A stretch of 64,000 bases of DNA from Betaproteobacteria bacterium (GTDB taxonomy: Bacteria; Pseudomonadota; Gammaproteobacteria; Burkholderiales; Rhodocyclaceae). Shown piece by piece: positions 1 to 8,479 of this stretch. The translations under genes were made by a program, and so were the position numbers. Location of the stretch: positions 881,001-945,000 of the forward strand of contig JADJXY010000002.1 of assembly GCA_016720065.1 (NCBI GenBank), in the 5' to 3' direction. How positions within the stretch are numbered: position 1 is the stretch's first letter; every line of letters starts with the position of its first letter. The notes under the pieces are model-generated. The model had not been told where the DNA came from. It did not search any database and was given only the letters and a program-made list of their open reading frames with translations.

Positions 1-360
1 GCGCCATGAACACGACGTTCTCCCCGGCAGGCCGCTTCGATCCGACGGGAGCCGACGATGCCCCGGCTGTAGGCGAGCAGCACGACCTTGAGGAGTACCG
101 CTGGGGCATAGGCGCTGGCGCCCTGCTGGTCATTGCGGTAGCGGGCTTCCAGGGCCGAGAGGTCAAGCTCGTGATCCACCAGGTAGTTCAGGGCATGCTC
201 GAAGGTGCCGGGAACGAGTTGCTGGTCGAAATCGACCGGCAACAGTTTCAGCCCCTTATGCACCGGCTTGAATCGCGCCATTCCCGCCTCCACGAAATGC
301 ATTCGACATTGTGTGATTTTGCCAGGACTGGCAGCGGTTTGGGGGTTTTTCTACAGCCTC
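1..360 (-). mobile_element. Right-end fragment of IS1182-like element (copy 1)
   Basis: This is the promoter-proximal end of the same insertion sequence seen complete at 1494-3282 and 4416-6203; the rest lies beyond the left edge of the window. It holds the first part of the transposase frame on the minus strand (from ATG at 281) and ends at 360 with the terminal repeat, which reads GAGGCTGTAGAAAAACC in reverse complement. One extra C near position 22 breaks the transposase frame, exactly as in copy 2, and an extra G near 341 makes this copy one base longer than the others. Confidence 0.85.
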
Positions 361-437
361 AACGTTCAAGGTAACGGGCTGGCTGGAAGCGGGCGAAGCC
401 CGCTGTAAGCCAGTCCCTGTTGACCGCAGTGTTAGGC
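361..437 (-). other. attC site of HEPN cassette, copy 1 (IS-split)
   Basis: This is the recombination site at the 3' end of the HEPN/triple-repeat cassette. It begins AACGTTC immediately after the insertion sequence and ends in GTTAGGC (431-437). Between them are paired arms around GCGGGC-GAA-GCCCGC and a GGTAAC / GTTGACC pair. The right arm carries one unpaired base that the left arm lacks, which orients the site to a minus-strand cassette lying to its right. The HEPN stop codon (TAA at 432-434) lies inside the R' box. The opposite core box (GCCTAAC) is off the left edge here but can be seen next to copies 2 and 3. Confidence 0.75.
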
Positions 438-1136
438 CGTTTTTGGGACAATTGGGCCACCATAGCGATCTGCGAGCTGCTGACTGAACCGACCTACAAG
501 CGCAAAAACAAGTTTTGCTGCCTCACTGATGTAGTCCGGTGAAACAACGATTGTGCTGTCTTCGATCTCCACTCCCGGTATCTTTGCGACGAGTGTTTTG
601 ATTTCCTTTTCTTTCCCGGCGGGAAGATCCATTAGGCGACCATTTCGGTGCGCAATGAAATTACGCAGTTCTTGGAGTTGACCGAGGCGTTCGCGCTCTT
701 GTTCAGACCATGGCAATTGAATCCGAAGCACCCCTTCAAAATACTTCTCTATTTGGTTTCGGAAATTATTGGCTCGAACATCTCGGAATGCGAGGCCAAT
801 ATTTTCACGCTTGCCGACGTAGATGGCGAAATCTGTGAGAAAGGACTCAAATAACCCCCAGATTGGCACAAGCGCACCAATACGAAAGAAGCGTGGAATT
901 TGACGATCTACAGCTTCGTCAATCTCGGAAAGCCTTGCCCCATATTCATGATATTCGAGGCTGCATTTCTCGTTCTCAAGCCCGCGCTCGGCGCGTAGTC
1001 GGTATTGTGCTTGTGCATGCGATATCTGTTCTTCAAGGACATTTAAGTAACTTTCCAATGCCCACGATTCATACCCGAAGGATATGCCCGGAAAGCCGAG
1101 ATCAAGGTTCAGAAGTTGCTCAATATCCAATGCCAT
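432..1136 (-). CDS. HEPN-type protein, integron cassette copy 1
   Basis: A 234-residue protein of unknown specific function. Its only clear signature is R158-N-F-I-A-H163, the R-x4-H catalytic motif of HEPN ribonucleases, preceded by a helical region containing W93-G-L-F-E-S-F-L-T-D-F. HEPN domains occur in RNase toxins and antiphage systems; an RNase role here is inferred. The ATG at 1136 is chosen because translation further upstream only reads the other frame of the triple-repeat gene. The start lies 10 nt after that gene's stop, so the two form a two-gene cassette. The stop is inside attC. Base composition is visibly more AT-rich than the flanking chromosome, as expected of captured cassettes. 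Confidence 0.7.
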   Translation of the reverse strand: MALDIEQLLNLDLGFPGISFGYESWALESYLNVLEEQISHAQAQYRLRAERGLENEKCSLEYHEYGARLSEIDEAVDRQIPRFFRIGALVPIWGLFESFLTDFAIYVGKRENIGLAFRDVRANNFRNQIEKYFEGVLRIQLPWSEQERERLGQLQELRNFIAHRNGRLMDLPAGKEKEIKTLVAKIPGVEIEDSTIVVSPDYISEAAKLVFALVGRFSQQLADRYGGPIVPKTA

Positions 1137-1146
1137 AGTGGTTTTC

Positions 1147-1470
1147 TCAGAAACTCTTGCAAATGCGGTTACCCCAATTATCAACCCACGGATGTGTTCC
1201 TGCGGGGCAACCTTTTGACGTGTCGTAGTACTGCTTGTCTCCGTCAAAACTTTTGCAGATTCGATTGCCCCAACCGTCAACCCATGGATGGGTGCCAGCT
1301 GGACAGTTTTCCGTGCTGCCTTGAATGGTTGTGGTTTGCTCCGAATCAAATCGCTTGCATATCTGATTGCCCCATTGATCTACCCAGGGATGTGAGCCAG
1401 CAGGGCAGCCTGCTTCTGCTGCAAGTGATACAGCGAAAACAAAAAATCCAATGAAAATACGTGCTCGCAT
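1147..1470 (-). CDS. Small exported protein with three CPAG-WGN repeats, copy 1
   Basis: A 107-residue protein I cannot assign to a known family. Residues 1-20 form a signal peptide (MRARIF plus a hydrophobic stretch, cleavage likely after AEA). The mature part is three near-identical 20-residue repeats (22-41, 56-75, 88-107), each reading CPAG(S/T)HPWVD then WGN(R/Q)ICK(S/R)F, with two cysteines 16 residues apart, joined by short polar linkers. Each unit could close its own disulfide in the periplasm or outside the cell. A strong ribosome-binding site (AAGGAG) lies 9 nt before the ATG. It is the first gene of the cassette, 10 nt upstream of the HEPN gene. E-A-G-C does not fit a good lipobox, so a lipoprotein is less likely. 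Confidence 0.75.
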   Translation of the reverse strand: MRARIFIGFFVFAVSLAAEAGCPAGSHPWVDQWGNQICKRFDSEQTTTIQGSTENCPAGTHPWVDGWGNRICKSFDGDKQYYDTSKGCPAGTHPWVDNWGNRICKSF

Positions 1471-1493
1471 AACTGTGCTCCTTTCGGCCTAAC

Positions 1494-3282
1494 GAGGCTG
1501 TAGAAAAACCCATTTTTCCAACCCCTGCCCCGCATTGGCAGGATTTTTTGCAGGCGGGTGGCGGCCGGTTGGAATCCGGGGTGAAGCGGTGGAAATGCTG
1601 ATCGCGAGCCAGCGGCGGGGGCCGGAAGGCGGTGCTTGGGAGATTGGGGAGAAGTCACGCGGGCCGTTCATCGGCTGATCCTCATCCGGCGTACCCATGG
1701 TGGGCCAGCTTTTCGATGTTTAGGACCACGCACTAGAGCTACCACCGTCCCTCCACCCTGTCCCGCCCCCGCACTGTACAACGCTCCATCCGCTCGTTGC
1801 CCCGCACGTTGCCGAACACCGGCTCCACGGTGGCGAAACGCCGGCCATAGCGGCGCCGGCCTTCCTCGCTGTCGATGGCCTGCTTCATCCGGTCGGTATG
1901 GCTCTCCGTGGCGCCGGGCGCCTTGCCCCGGAAGAAACAGACCTGTCGGACCAGGGTCTTCTCCGGGGTTCTCAGGCATCGCGCCCGCAGTTCGCAGGGC
2001 ACACAGTCCCGCTGGGCGCCGGTGAACTTGGTGGCCAGGTGGCCGTTGTGGATGCAGTTCGACCCGTTCTGGTAAAGGGCCTTGCCCGCCGGGCAGAGGC
2101 AGGTGCCCGCCTCGGGGTCGTAGTCGAAATCGGCCGGCCGGAAGCGCTTGGCTGCTTTCGGCGGCTTGCCCTTGTCGTAGAGCGGATCAGGCTTGGCCCG
2201 GTGGCGGCCCTGGTCCTGAAAGCGCTCGTCCCGCTGGCGCATGCCGGCATCGGCGATGAGGGCCGGGACGGCGGCCTCGGCCAAGGCCTTCAGATTGGCC
2301 TCGCTGTGATAGCCGGCATCGGCGGTGATGAGCGTCTCCGGCGTACGCAGTGATCGGGTCGCCTCCACCACCGGCAGCAGCAATTCCTGCTCGGAACCGG
2401 TGCCGTGGGCCTGAGCATCGACGATGACCTGGGCCTGCGCATCCACCGCCGCCACCCCGGTATAACCCTGGATGACCCCTTGCTGGTGGCCATCTTGGCG
2501 GACTCGTTGTCGGTTTGGTTGAGAGCCGCACGGCGCCCTTGGCGCCGGTGCGATCCTTGGGGTGGGCAGTGAGCCATTCCCGGTTCTTCTTGGCCTCCGC
2601 CTGCAGCCGGGCCAGTTGCCGAGCCTCCCGGTCGGAAGGTCCGCCGTTGCCGCCGGCATCGGCCTCGCGGTGGCGATCCAGCATCTTCTTCGCCGCGGCC
2701 TCCATCTTCTCGGCCCGGCGCAGGAAATCCGCCCGGGTGCCGCTCCTCGTCTTGCTCGCGTTGCTGGGGAGCTTCACCCCATCGATGGCGAACATCTCCC
2801 GACCGATGAGTCCCTGGCGATCGCAGATGGTCAGCACCTGGGCGAAGAGTTGGGCGGCCAGGTCGCCCAGATTGGCGACGAAGGCGGCCAGGGTGGTGAA
2901 ATGGGGTTGGGAATCACCGGATAGCGCCATGAACACGACGTTCTCCCCGGCAGGCCGCTTCGATCCGACGGGAGCCGACGATGCCCCGGCTGTAGGCGAG
3001 CAGCACGACCTTGAGGAGTACCGCTGGGGCATAGGCGCTGGCGCCCTGCTGGTCATTGCGGTAGCGGGCTTCCAGGGCCGAGAGGTCAAGCTCGTGATCC
3101 ACCAGGTAGTTCAGGGCATGCTCGAAGGTGCCGGGAACGAGTTGCTGGTCGAAATCGACCGGCAACAGTTTCAGCCCCTTATGCACCGGCTTGAATCGCG
3201 CCATTCCCGCCTCCACGAAATGCATTCGACATTGTGTGATTTTGCCAGGACTGGCAGCGGTTTGGGGTTTTTCTACAGCCTC
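1494..3282 (-). mobile_element. IS1182-like insertion sequence, copy 2, inside attC
   Basis: An element of about 1.79 kb bounded by inverted ends GAGGCTGTAGAAAAACCC (left, 1494) and its complement ending at 3282. It splits an attC: GCCTAAC (1487-1493) lies just left and AACGTTC just right, so removing the element and one AAC restores GCCTAACGTTC, matching the start of the attC at 7330. AAC is therefore the apparent 3-bp target duplication. One transposase gene fills the minus strand. The stretch at about 1716-1790 differs from copy 3 at many positions and destroys the C-terminus. Confidence 0.85.
1682..3204 (-). pseudogene. IS1182-family transposase, frameshifted (copy 2)
   Basis: Transposase of the IS1182 type, recognised from the N-terminal MARFKPVHKGLKLLP, GASAYAPAVLLKV, the IGREMFAIDGVKLPSNASK block around the first catalytic Asp, and the C-terminal FATVEPVFGNVRGN block. 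The start is the ATG at 3204, preceded by GGAGG. The frame is broken by single-base changes: an extra C near 2945, a missing G at about 2515, a missing G near 2480, and a cluster of substitutions and indels at 1716-1790 that ends the protein early. The indels fall mainly in homopolymers and differ from copy 3, which suggests sequence error as much as decay. Confidence 0.75.
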
Positions 3283-3359
3283 AACGTTCAAGGTAACGGG
3301 CTGGCTGGAAGCGGGCGAAGCCCGCTGTAAGCCAGTCCCTGTTGACCGCAGTGTTAGGC
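3283..3359 (-). other. attC site of HEPN cassette, copy 2 (IS-split)
   Basis: Identical to the site at 361-437: it starts AACGTTC directly after the insertion sequence, carries the GCGGGC-GAA-GCCCGC hairpin, and ends GTTAGGC at 3353-3359. Its other core box, GCCTAAC, lies at 1487-1493 on the far side of the insertion. The extra unpaired base in the right arm orients it to the minus-strand cassette at 3354-4392. Confidence 0.75.
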
Positions 3360-4058
3360 CGTTTTTGGGACAATTGGGCCACCATAGCGATCTGCGAGCT
3401 GCTGACTGAACCGACCTACAAGCGCAAAAACAAGTTTTGCTGCCTCACTGATGTAGTCCGGTGAAACAACGATTGTGCTGTCTTCGATCTCCACTCCCGG
3501 TATCTTTGCGACGAGTGTTTTGATTTCCTTTTCTTTCCCGGCGGGAAGATCCATTAGGCGACCATTTCGGTGCGCAATGAAATTACGCAGTTCTTGGAGT
3601 TGACCGAGGCGTTCGCGCTCTTGTTCAGACCATGGCAATTGAATCCGAAGCACCCCTTCAAAATACTTCTCTATTTGGTTTCGGAAATTATTGGCTCGAA
3701 CATCTCGGAATGCGAGGCCAATATTTTCACGCTTGCCGACGTAGATGGCGAAATCTGTGAGAAAGGACTCAAATAACCCCCAGATTGGCACAAGCGCACC
3801 AATACGAAAGAAGCGTGGAATTTGACGATCTACAGCTTCGTCAATCTCGGAAAGCCTTGCCCCATATTCATGATATTCGAGGCTGCATTTCTCGTTCTCA
3901 AGCCCGCGCTCGGCGCGTAGTCGGTATTGTGCTTGTGCATGCGATATCTGTTCTTCAAGGACATTTAAGTAACTTTCCAATGCCCACGATTCATACCCGA
4001 AGGATATGCCCGGAAAGCCGAGATCAAGGTTCAGAAGTTGCTCAATATCCAATGCCAT
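3354..4058 (-). CDS. HEPN-type protein, integron cassette copy 2
   Basis: Identical in protein sequence to the copy at 432-1136: 234 residues with the HEPN R158-x4-H163 motif and a start 10 nt after the stop of the triple-repeat gene. Neither gene of the cassette shows a substitution relative to copies 1 and 3. That means either a very recent duplication or one genomic copy laid down repeatedly by the assembler. Confidence 0.7.
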   Translation of the reverse strand: MALDIEQLLNLDLGFPGISFGYESWALESYLNVLEEQISHAQAQYRLRAERGLENEKCSLEYHEYGARLSEIDEAVDRQIPRFFRIGALVPIWGLFESFLTDFAIYVGKRENIGLAFRDVRANNFRNQIEKYFEGVLRIQLPWSEQERERLGQLQELRNFIAHRNGRLMDLPAGKEKEIKTLVAKIPGVEIEDSTIVVSPDYISEAAKLVFALVGRFSQQLADRYGGPIVPKTA

Positions 4059-4068
4059 AGTGGTTTTC

Positions 4069-4392
4069 TCAGAAACTCTTGCAAATGCGGTTACCCCAAT
4101 TATCAACCCACGGATGTGTTCCTGCGGGGCAACCTTTTGACGTGTCGTAGTACTGCTTGTCTCCGTCAAAACTTTTGCAGATTCGATTGCCCCAACCGTC
4201 AACCCATGGATGGGTGCCAGCTGGACAGTTTTCCGTGCTGCCTTGAATGGTTGTGGTTTGCTCCGAATCAAATCGCTTGCATATCTGATTGCCCCATTGA
4301 TCTACCCAGGGATGTGAGCCAGCAGGGCAGCCTGCTTCTGCTGCAAGTGATACAGCGAAAACAAAAAATCCAATGAAAATACGTGCTCGCAT
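4069..4392 (-). CDS. Small exported triple-repeat protein, copy 2
   Basis: Identical to the 107-residue protein at 1147-1470: signal peptide, then three 20-residue CPAG...HPWVD...WGN...ICK repeats with two cysteines each. It has the same AAGGAG ribosome-binding site. The insertion-sequence end lies 24 bases upstream of the start, so any outward transcription from the element, or read-through in the array, could drive this copy. Confidence 0.75.
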   Translation of the reverse strand: MRARIFIGFFVFAVSLAAEAGCPAGSHPWVDQWGNQICKRFDSEQTTTIQGSTENCPAGTHPWVDGWGNRICKSFDGDKQYYDTSKGCPAGTHPWVDNWGNRICKSF

Positions 4393-4415
4393 AACTGTGC
4401 TCCTTTCGGCCTAAC

Positions 4416-6203
4416 GAGGCTGTAGAAAAACCCATTTTTCCAACCCCTGCCCCGCATTGGCAGGATTTTTTGCAGGCGGGTGGCGGCCGGTTGGAATCCG
4501 GGGTGAAGCGGTGGAAATGCTGATCGCGAGCCAGCGGCGGGGGCCGGAAGGCGGTGCTTGGGAGATTGGGGAGAAGTCACGCGGGCCGTTCATCGGCTGA
4601 TCCTCATCCGGCGTACCCATGGTGGGCCAGCTTTTCGATGTTGTGGACCACGCAGTAGAGCTTCCACTGTCCATCCACCTTGGCGCGCCCCCGCAGGGTA
4701 AAACGATCCATCCGCTTGTTGCCCCGCACGTTGCCGAACACCGGCTCCACGGTGGCGAAACGCCGGCCATAGCGGCGCCGGCCTTCCTCGCTGTCGATGG
4801 CCTGCTTCATCCGGTCGGTATGGCTCTCCGTGGCGCCGGGCGCCTTGCCCCGGAAGAAACAGACCTGTCGGACCAGGGTCTTCTCCGGGGTTCTCAGGCA
4901 TCGCGCCCGCAGTTCGCAGGGCACACAGTCCCGCTGGGCGCCGAGAACTTGGTGGCCAGGTGGCCGTTGTGGATGCAGTTCGACCCGTTCTGGTAAAGGG
5001 CCTTGCCCGCCGGGCAGAGGCAGGTGCCCGCCTCGGGGTCGTAGTCGAAATCGGCCGGCCGGAAGCGCTTGGCTGCTTTCGGCGGCTTGCCCTTGTCGTA
5101 GAGCGGATCAGGCTTGGCCCGGTGGCGGCCCTGGTCCTGAAAGCGCTCGTCCCGCTGGCGCATGCCGGCATCGGCGATGAGGGCCGGGACGGCGGCCTCG
5201 GCCAAGGCCTTCAGATTGGCCTCGCTGTGATAGCCGGCATCGGCGGTGATGAGCGTCTCCGGCGTACGCAGTGATCGGGTCGCCTCCACCACCGGCAGCA
5301 GCAATTCCTGCTCGGAACCGGTGCCGTGGGCCTGAGCATCGACGATGACCTGGGCCTGCGCATCCACCGCCGCCACCCCGGTATAACCCTGGATGACCCC
5401 TTGCTGGTGGCCATCTTGGCGGACTCGTTGTCGGTTTGGTTGGAGAGCCGCACGGCGCCCTTGGCGCCGGTGCGATCCTTGGGGTGGGCAGTGAGCCATT
5501 CCCGGTTCTTCTTGGCCTCCGCCTGCAGCCGGGCCAGTTGCCGAGCCTCCCGGTCGGAAGGTCCGCCGTTGCCGCCGGCATCGGCCTCGCGGTGGCGATC
5601 CAGCATCTTCTTCGCCGCGGCCTCCATCTTCTCGGCCCGGCGCAGGAAATCCGCCCGGGTGCCGCTCCTCGTCTTGCTCGCGTTGCTGGGGAGCTTCACC
5701 CCATCGATGGCGAACATCTCCCGACCGATGAGTCCCTGGCGATCGCAGATGGTCAGCACCTGGGCGAAGAGTTGGGCGGCCAGGTCGCCCAGATTGGCGA
5801 CGAAGGCGGCCAGGGTGGTGAAATGGGGTTGGGAATCACCGGATAGCGCCATGAACACGACGTTCTCCCGGCAGGCCGCTTCGATCCGACGGGAGCCGAC
5901 GATGCCCCGGCTGTAGGCGAGCAGCACGACCTTGAGGAGTACCGCTGGGGCATAGGCGCTGGCGCCCTGCTGGTCATTGCGGTAGCGGGCTTCCAGGGCC
6001 GAGAGGTCAAGCTCGTGATCCACCAGGTAGTTCAGGGCATGCTCGAAGGTGCCGGGAACGAGTTGCTGGTCGAAATCGACCGGCAACAGTTTCAGCCCCT
6101 TATGCACCGGCTTGAATCGCGCCATTCCCGCCTCCACGAAATGCATTCGACATTGTGTGATTTTGCCAGGACTGGCAGCGGTTTGGGGTTTTTCTACAGC
6201 CTC
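4416..6203 (-). mobile_element. IS1182-like insertion sequence, copy 3, inside attC
   Basis: The best-preserved copy, about 1.79 kb, with the same GAGGCTGTAGAAAAACCC ends. It sits between GCCTAAC (4409-4415) and AACGTTC (6204 onward), the same attC position as copy 2, with an apparent AAC target duplication. Element plus cassette makes the 2.92-kb unit that repeats in tandem from the left edge to about 7,330. Confidence 0.85.
4604..6125 (-). pseudogene. IS1182-family transposase, frameshifted (copy 3)
   Basis: The ATG at 6125 has a GGAGG six bases upstream; an open frame extends further upstream only by running into attC outside the element. The N-terminal half is in frame here, where copies 1 and 2 are broken: IEAACRENVVFMALSGD, then IGREMFAIDGVKLPSNASK and NQTDNESAKMATSKG. 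A missing G in a run near 5400 then shifts the frame (SKG should continue VIQGYTGVAAVD), and a small change near 4945 shifts it again (HLATKF should continue TGAQRDCVPCELRARC). The C-terminus, ending WKLYCVVHNIEKLAHHGY, is intact. Correcting these gives a transposase of about 500 residues, normal for the family. Confidence 0.8.
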
Positions 6204-6280
6204 AACGTTCAAGGTAACGGGCTGGCTGGAAGCGGGCGAAGCCCGCTGTAAGCCAGTCCCTGTTGACCGCAGTGTTAGGC
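6204..6280 (-). other. attC site of HEPN cassette, copy 3 (IS-split)
   Basis: Same sequence as the sites at 361 and 3283, ending GTTAGGC at 6274-6280, with the left core box GCCTAAC displaced to 4409-4415 by the insertion sequence. It belongs to the minus-strand cassette at 6275-7313. Confidence 0.75.
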
Positions 6281-6979
6281 CGTTTTTGGGACAATTGGGC
6301 CACCATAGCGATCTGCGAGCTGCTGACTGAACCGACCTACAAGCGCAAAAACAAGTTTTGCTGCCTCACTGATGTAGTCCGGTGAAACAACGATTGTGCT
6401 GTCTTCGATCTCCACTCCCGGTATCTTTGCGACGAGTGTTTTGATTTCCTTTTCTTTCCCGGCGGGAAGATCCATTAGGCGACCATTTCGGTGCGCAATG
6501 AAATTACGCAGTTCTTGGAGTTGACCGAGGCGTTCGCGCTCTTGTTCAGACCATGGCAATTGAATCCGAAGCACCCCTTCAAAATACTTCTCTATTTGGT
6601 TTCGGAAATTATTGGCTCGAACATCTCGGAATGCGAGGCCAATATTTTCACGCTTGCCGACGTAGATGGCGAAATCTGTGAGAAAGGACTCAAATAACCC
6701 CCAGATTGGCACAAGCGCACCAATACGAAAGAAGCGTGGAATTTGACGATCTACAGCTTCGTCAATCTCGGAAAGCCTTGCCCCATATTCATGATATTCG
6801 AGGCTGCATTTCTCGTTCTCAAGCCCGCGCTCGGCGCGTAGTCGGTATTGTGCTTGTGCATGCGATATCTGTTCTTCAAGGACATTTAAGTAACTTTCCA
6901 ATGCCCACGATTCATACCCGAAGGATATGCCCGGAAAGCCGAGATCAAGGTTCAGAAGTTGCTCAATATCCAATGCCAT
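6275..6979 (-). CDS. HEPN-type protein, integron cassette copy 3
   Basis: Third identical copy of the 234-residue protein with the R158-x4-H163 HEPN motif. In this copy the cassette's upstream neighbour is not an insertion sequence but an intact attC (7330-7398), so it shows the original cassette border. The arrangement therefore runs from the integrase side: secreted-protein cassette, HEPN cassette, insertion sequence, HEPN cassette, insertion sequence, and so on. Confidence 0.7.
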   Translation of the reverse strand: MALDIEQLLNLDLGFPGISFGYESWALESYLNVLEEQISHAQAQYRLRAERGLENEKCSLEYHEYGARLSEIDEAVDRQIPRFFRIGALVPIWGLFESFLTDFAIYVGKRENIGLAFRDVRANNFRNQIEKYFEGVLRIQLPWSEQERERLGQLQELRNFIAHRNGRLMDLPAGKEKEIKTLVAKIPGVEIEDSTIVVSPDYISEAAKLVFALVGRFSQQLADRYGGPIVPKTA

Positions 6980-6989
6980 AGTGGTTTTC

Positions 6990-7313
6990 TCAGAAACTCT
7001 TGCAAATGCGGTTACCCCAATTATCAACCCACGGATGTGTTCCTGCGGGGCAACCTTTTGACGTGTCGTAGTACTGCTTGTCTCCGTCAAAACTTTTGCA
7101 GATTCGATTGCCCCAACCGTCAACCCATGGATGGGTGCCAGCTGGACAGTTTTCCGTGCTGCCTTGAATGGTTGTGGTTTGCTCCGAATCAAATCGCTTG
7201 CATATCTGATTGCCCCATTGATCTACCCAGGGATGTGAGCCAGCAGGGCAGCCTGCTTCTGCTGCAAGTGATACAGCGAAAACAAAAAATCCAATGAAAA
7301 TACGTGCTCGCAT
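6990..7313 (-). CDS. Small exported triple-repeat protein, copy 3
   Basis: Third identical copy of the 107-residue repeat protein. Its start lies 17 bases from the GCCTAAC box of an uninterrupted attC, a typical cassette layout in which the first gene begins close to the recombination point. In an active integron it would be transcribed from a promoter near attI together with the HEPN gene. Confidence 0.75.
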   Translation of the reverse strand: MRARIFIGFFVFAVSLAAEAGCPAGSHPWVDQWGNQICKRFDSEQTTTIQGSTENCPAGTHPWVDGWGNRICKSFDGDKQYYDTSKGCPAGTHPWVDNWGNRICKSF

Positions 7314-7329
7314 AACTGTGCTCCTTTCG

Positions 7330-7398
7330 GCCTAACGTGGAGGTCACCGGCGCTGCGCGGCTTTATCGCGCAGCGTCCGGTGGACCGCAGGGTTGGGC
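7330..7398 (-). other. Intact attC site of secreted-protein cassette (copy a)
   Basis: A 69-bp site with core boxes GCCTAAC (7330-7336) and GTTGGGC (7392-7398) and long complementary arms (GCTGCGCG / CGCGCAGC around a TTTAT loop, GGTCACCGG against CCGGTGGACC). The unpaired extra bases are in the right arm, so the site belongs to a gene to its right on the minus strand, the one ending at 7436. Ends, arm pairing and position between two cassettes together support attC. Confidence 0.8.
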
Positions 7399-7435
7399 GT
7401 CATTGGCACCGCTTTAGCGCGAGCACCGGAGGTTG

Positions 7436-8479
7436 CTAAGGTTGGGCAACACACAGGCAACTGGTGTTGATCTGAGCTCCGGTAGATTTTGCGTGGATAT
7501 AGCTACAGCTTCTTTCGACATAATTGGGTGCGCTACCAATAAGGGCTGCGACGCAACGTGCAGAATAGCCACCCCATTGTGTTCCTCCACAGAACTCGTC
7601 GCATGATGCTGTGCCATTGTTACCAGTTTTCCAGCGAACCATAGCCATGTTACCGATCGCGCTCGAAGTAGTGGACGAAGTAGCGGCTAGTGCATCAATT
7701 TGACGACGCTGATCTTCAACTGTTTTAGAGAGGCTTGCCAGCGCACCCTTTGTTGCTTCAACGTCTCGGCCTACAGTCACAGCCATATTCTCAGGTAGCC
7801 GTTCGTCGCGCGGCCACACTAAGCTGTAATTGCCCTTTTGGGTGGCAACTGTAACTACTGCTTCGTCGTAAACGGCTGGGTTATTGGCTACTGCGCGAGG
7901 GGTGCGGGTGCACGTGAAACTTTGTGAGTTTTGAATTACGAGAGCGGTGTTTTCGTTGAATTGGCGCTTAGCTCCGGCCACGTTACCTGAACACGTTACT
8001 GGGCCGTCCAGCGAAACCCCGTTAATCTGAAGTTTGATATCAACACTCGATTTCAGAAAAAAATCGGCCTGCTTTCTATTGTTGATGCGATGGGTGATTG
8101 TGACTCCTTGAGCTTGAAGGCTCAGGCACGTAGTTACCGCGTCAAGAGACTTGCCTGCAATTCTTTCCTCATACAGATTCGAACGCTCTTGCAGAGATGC
8201 CGATGATGCGTAGGTACGGCAGAAATTGCTAATTTTTTCCTCGTTTGTCGTTGCGCCCGCCGTGAATTTGAAAGGAATCGACTTTACAACAGCCTCAAGC
8301 CCAACCGAACCAGAGGACTGTTTGACTGAGCCATTTGCTTCACAGTAACTGTCAAAGACTGAGTTCGTGTAGCTGACCGAACTGGAATGGATTGAGAATT
8401 CTTTCAGAGCTGATGCAATGTCCAGGCAGCGTAATTCCTGAGCGTTTCCGCACGTTGGAAGAAACACCGCAATAGCTGT
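7436..8479 (-). pseudogene. Secreted Cys-rich coiled-coil protein, 5'-truncated (copy a)
   Basis: Cassette gene of unknown function. Compared with the copy at 10138-11279, the complete protein would have about 356 residues: signal peptide ending near GNA-QELRC, a largely beta or mixed region with several cysteines, a short helical coiled-coil stretch (LSKTVEDQRRQIDALAA), and a Cys-rich C-terminus with CDEFCGGTQWGG and ending SCLCVAQP. In this copy the reading frame is clean, but the first ten residues or so are replaced: at 8479/8480 the sequence switches inside the signal peptide to transposase sequence in frame, giving an artificial fusion. No match to a known domain is evident. Confidence 0.6.

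Noticed and set aside
432..1349. A 305-residue version of the HEPN protein
   Set aside because: The first 71 residues are only another frame of the triple-repeat gene; the ATG at 1136 directly after that gene's stop fits better.
2470..2520. Programmed ribosomal frameshift in the transposase
   Set aside because: The shift site lacks a slippery heptamer of the usual A-rich type, and further, copy-specific indels are present; error or decay explains it better.
1..7329. CRISPR array or satellite DNA as explanation of the repeats
   Set aside because: The unit is 2.9 kb and consists of an IS plus coding cassette; there are no short repeats with spacers.
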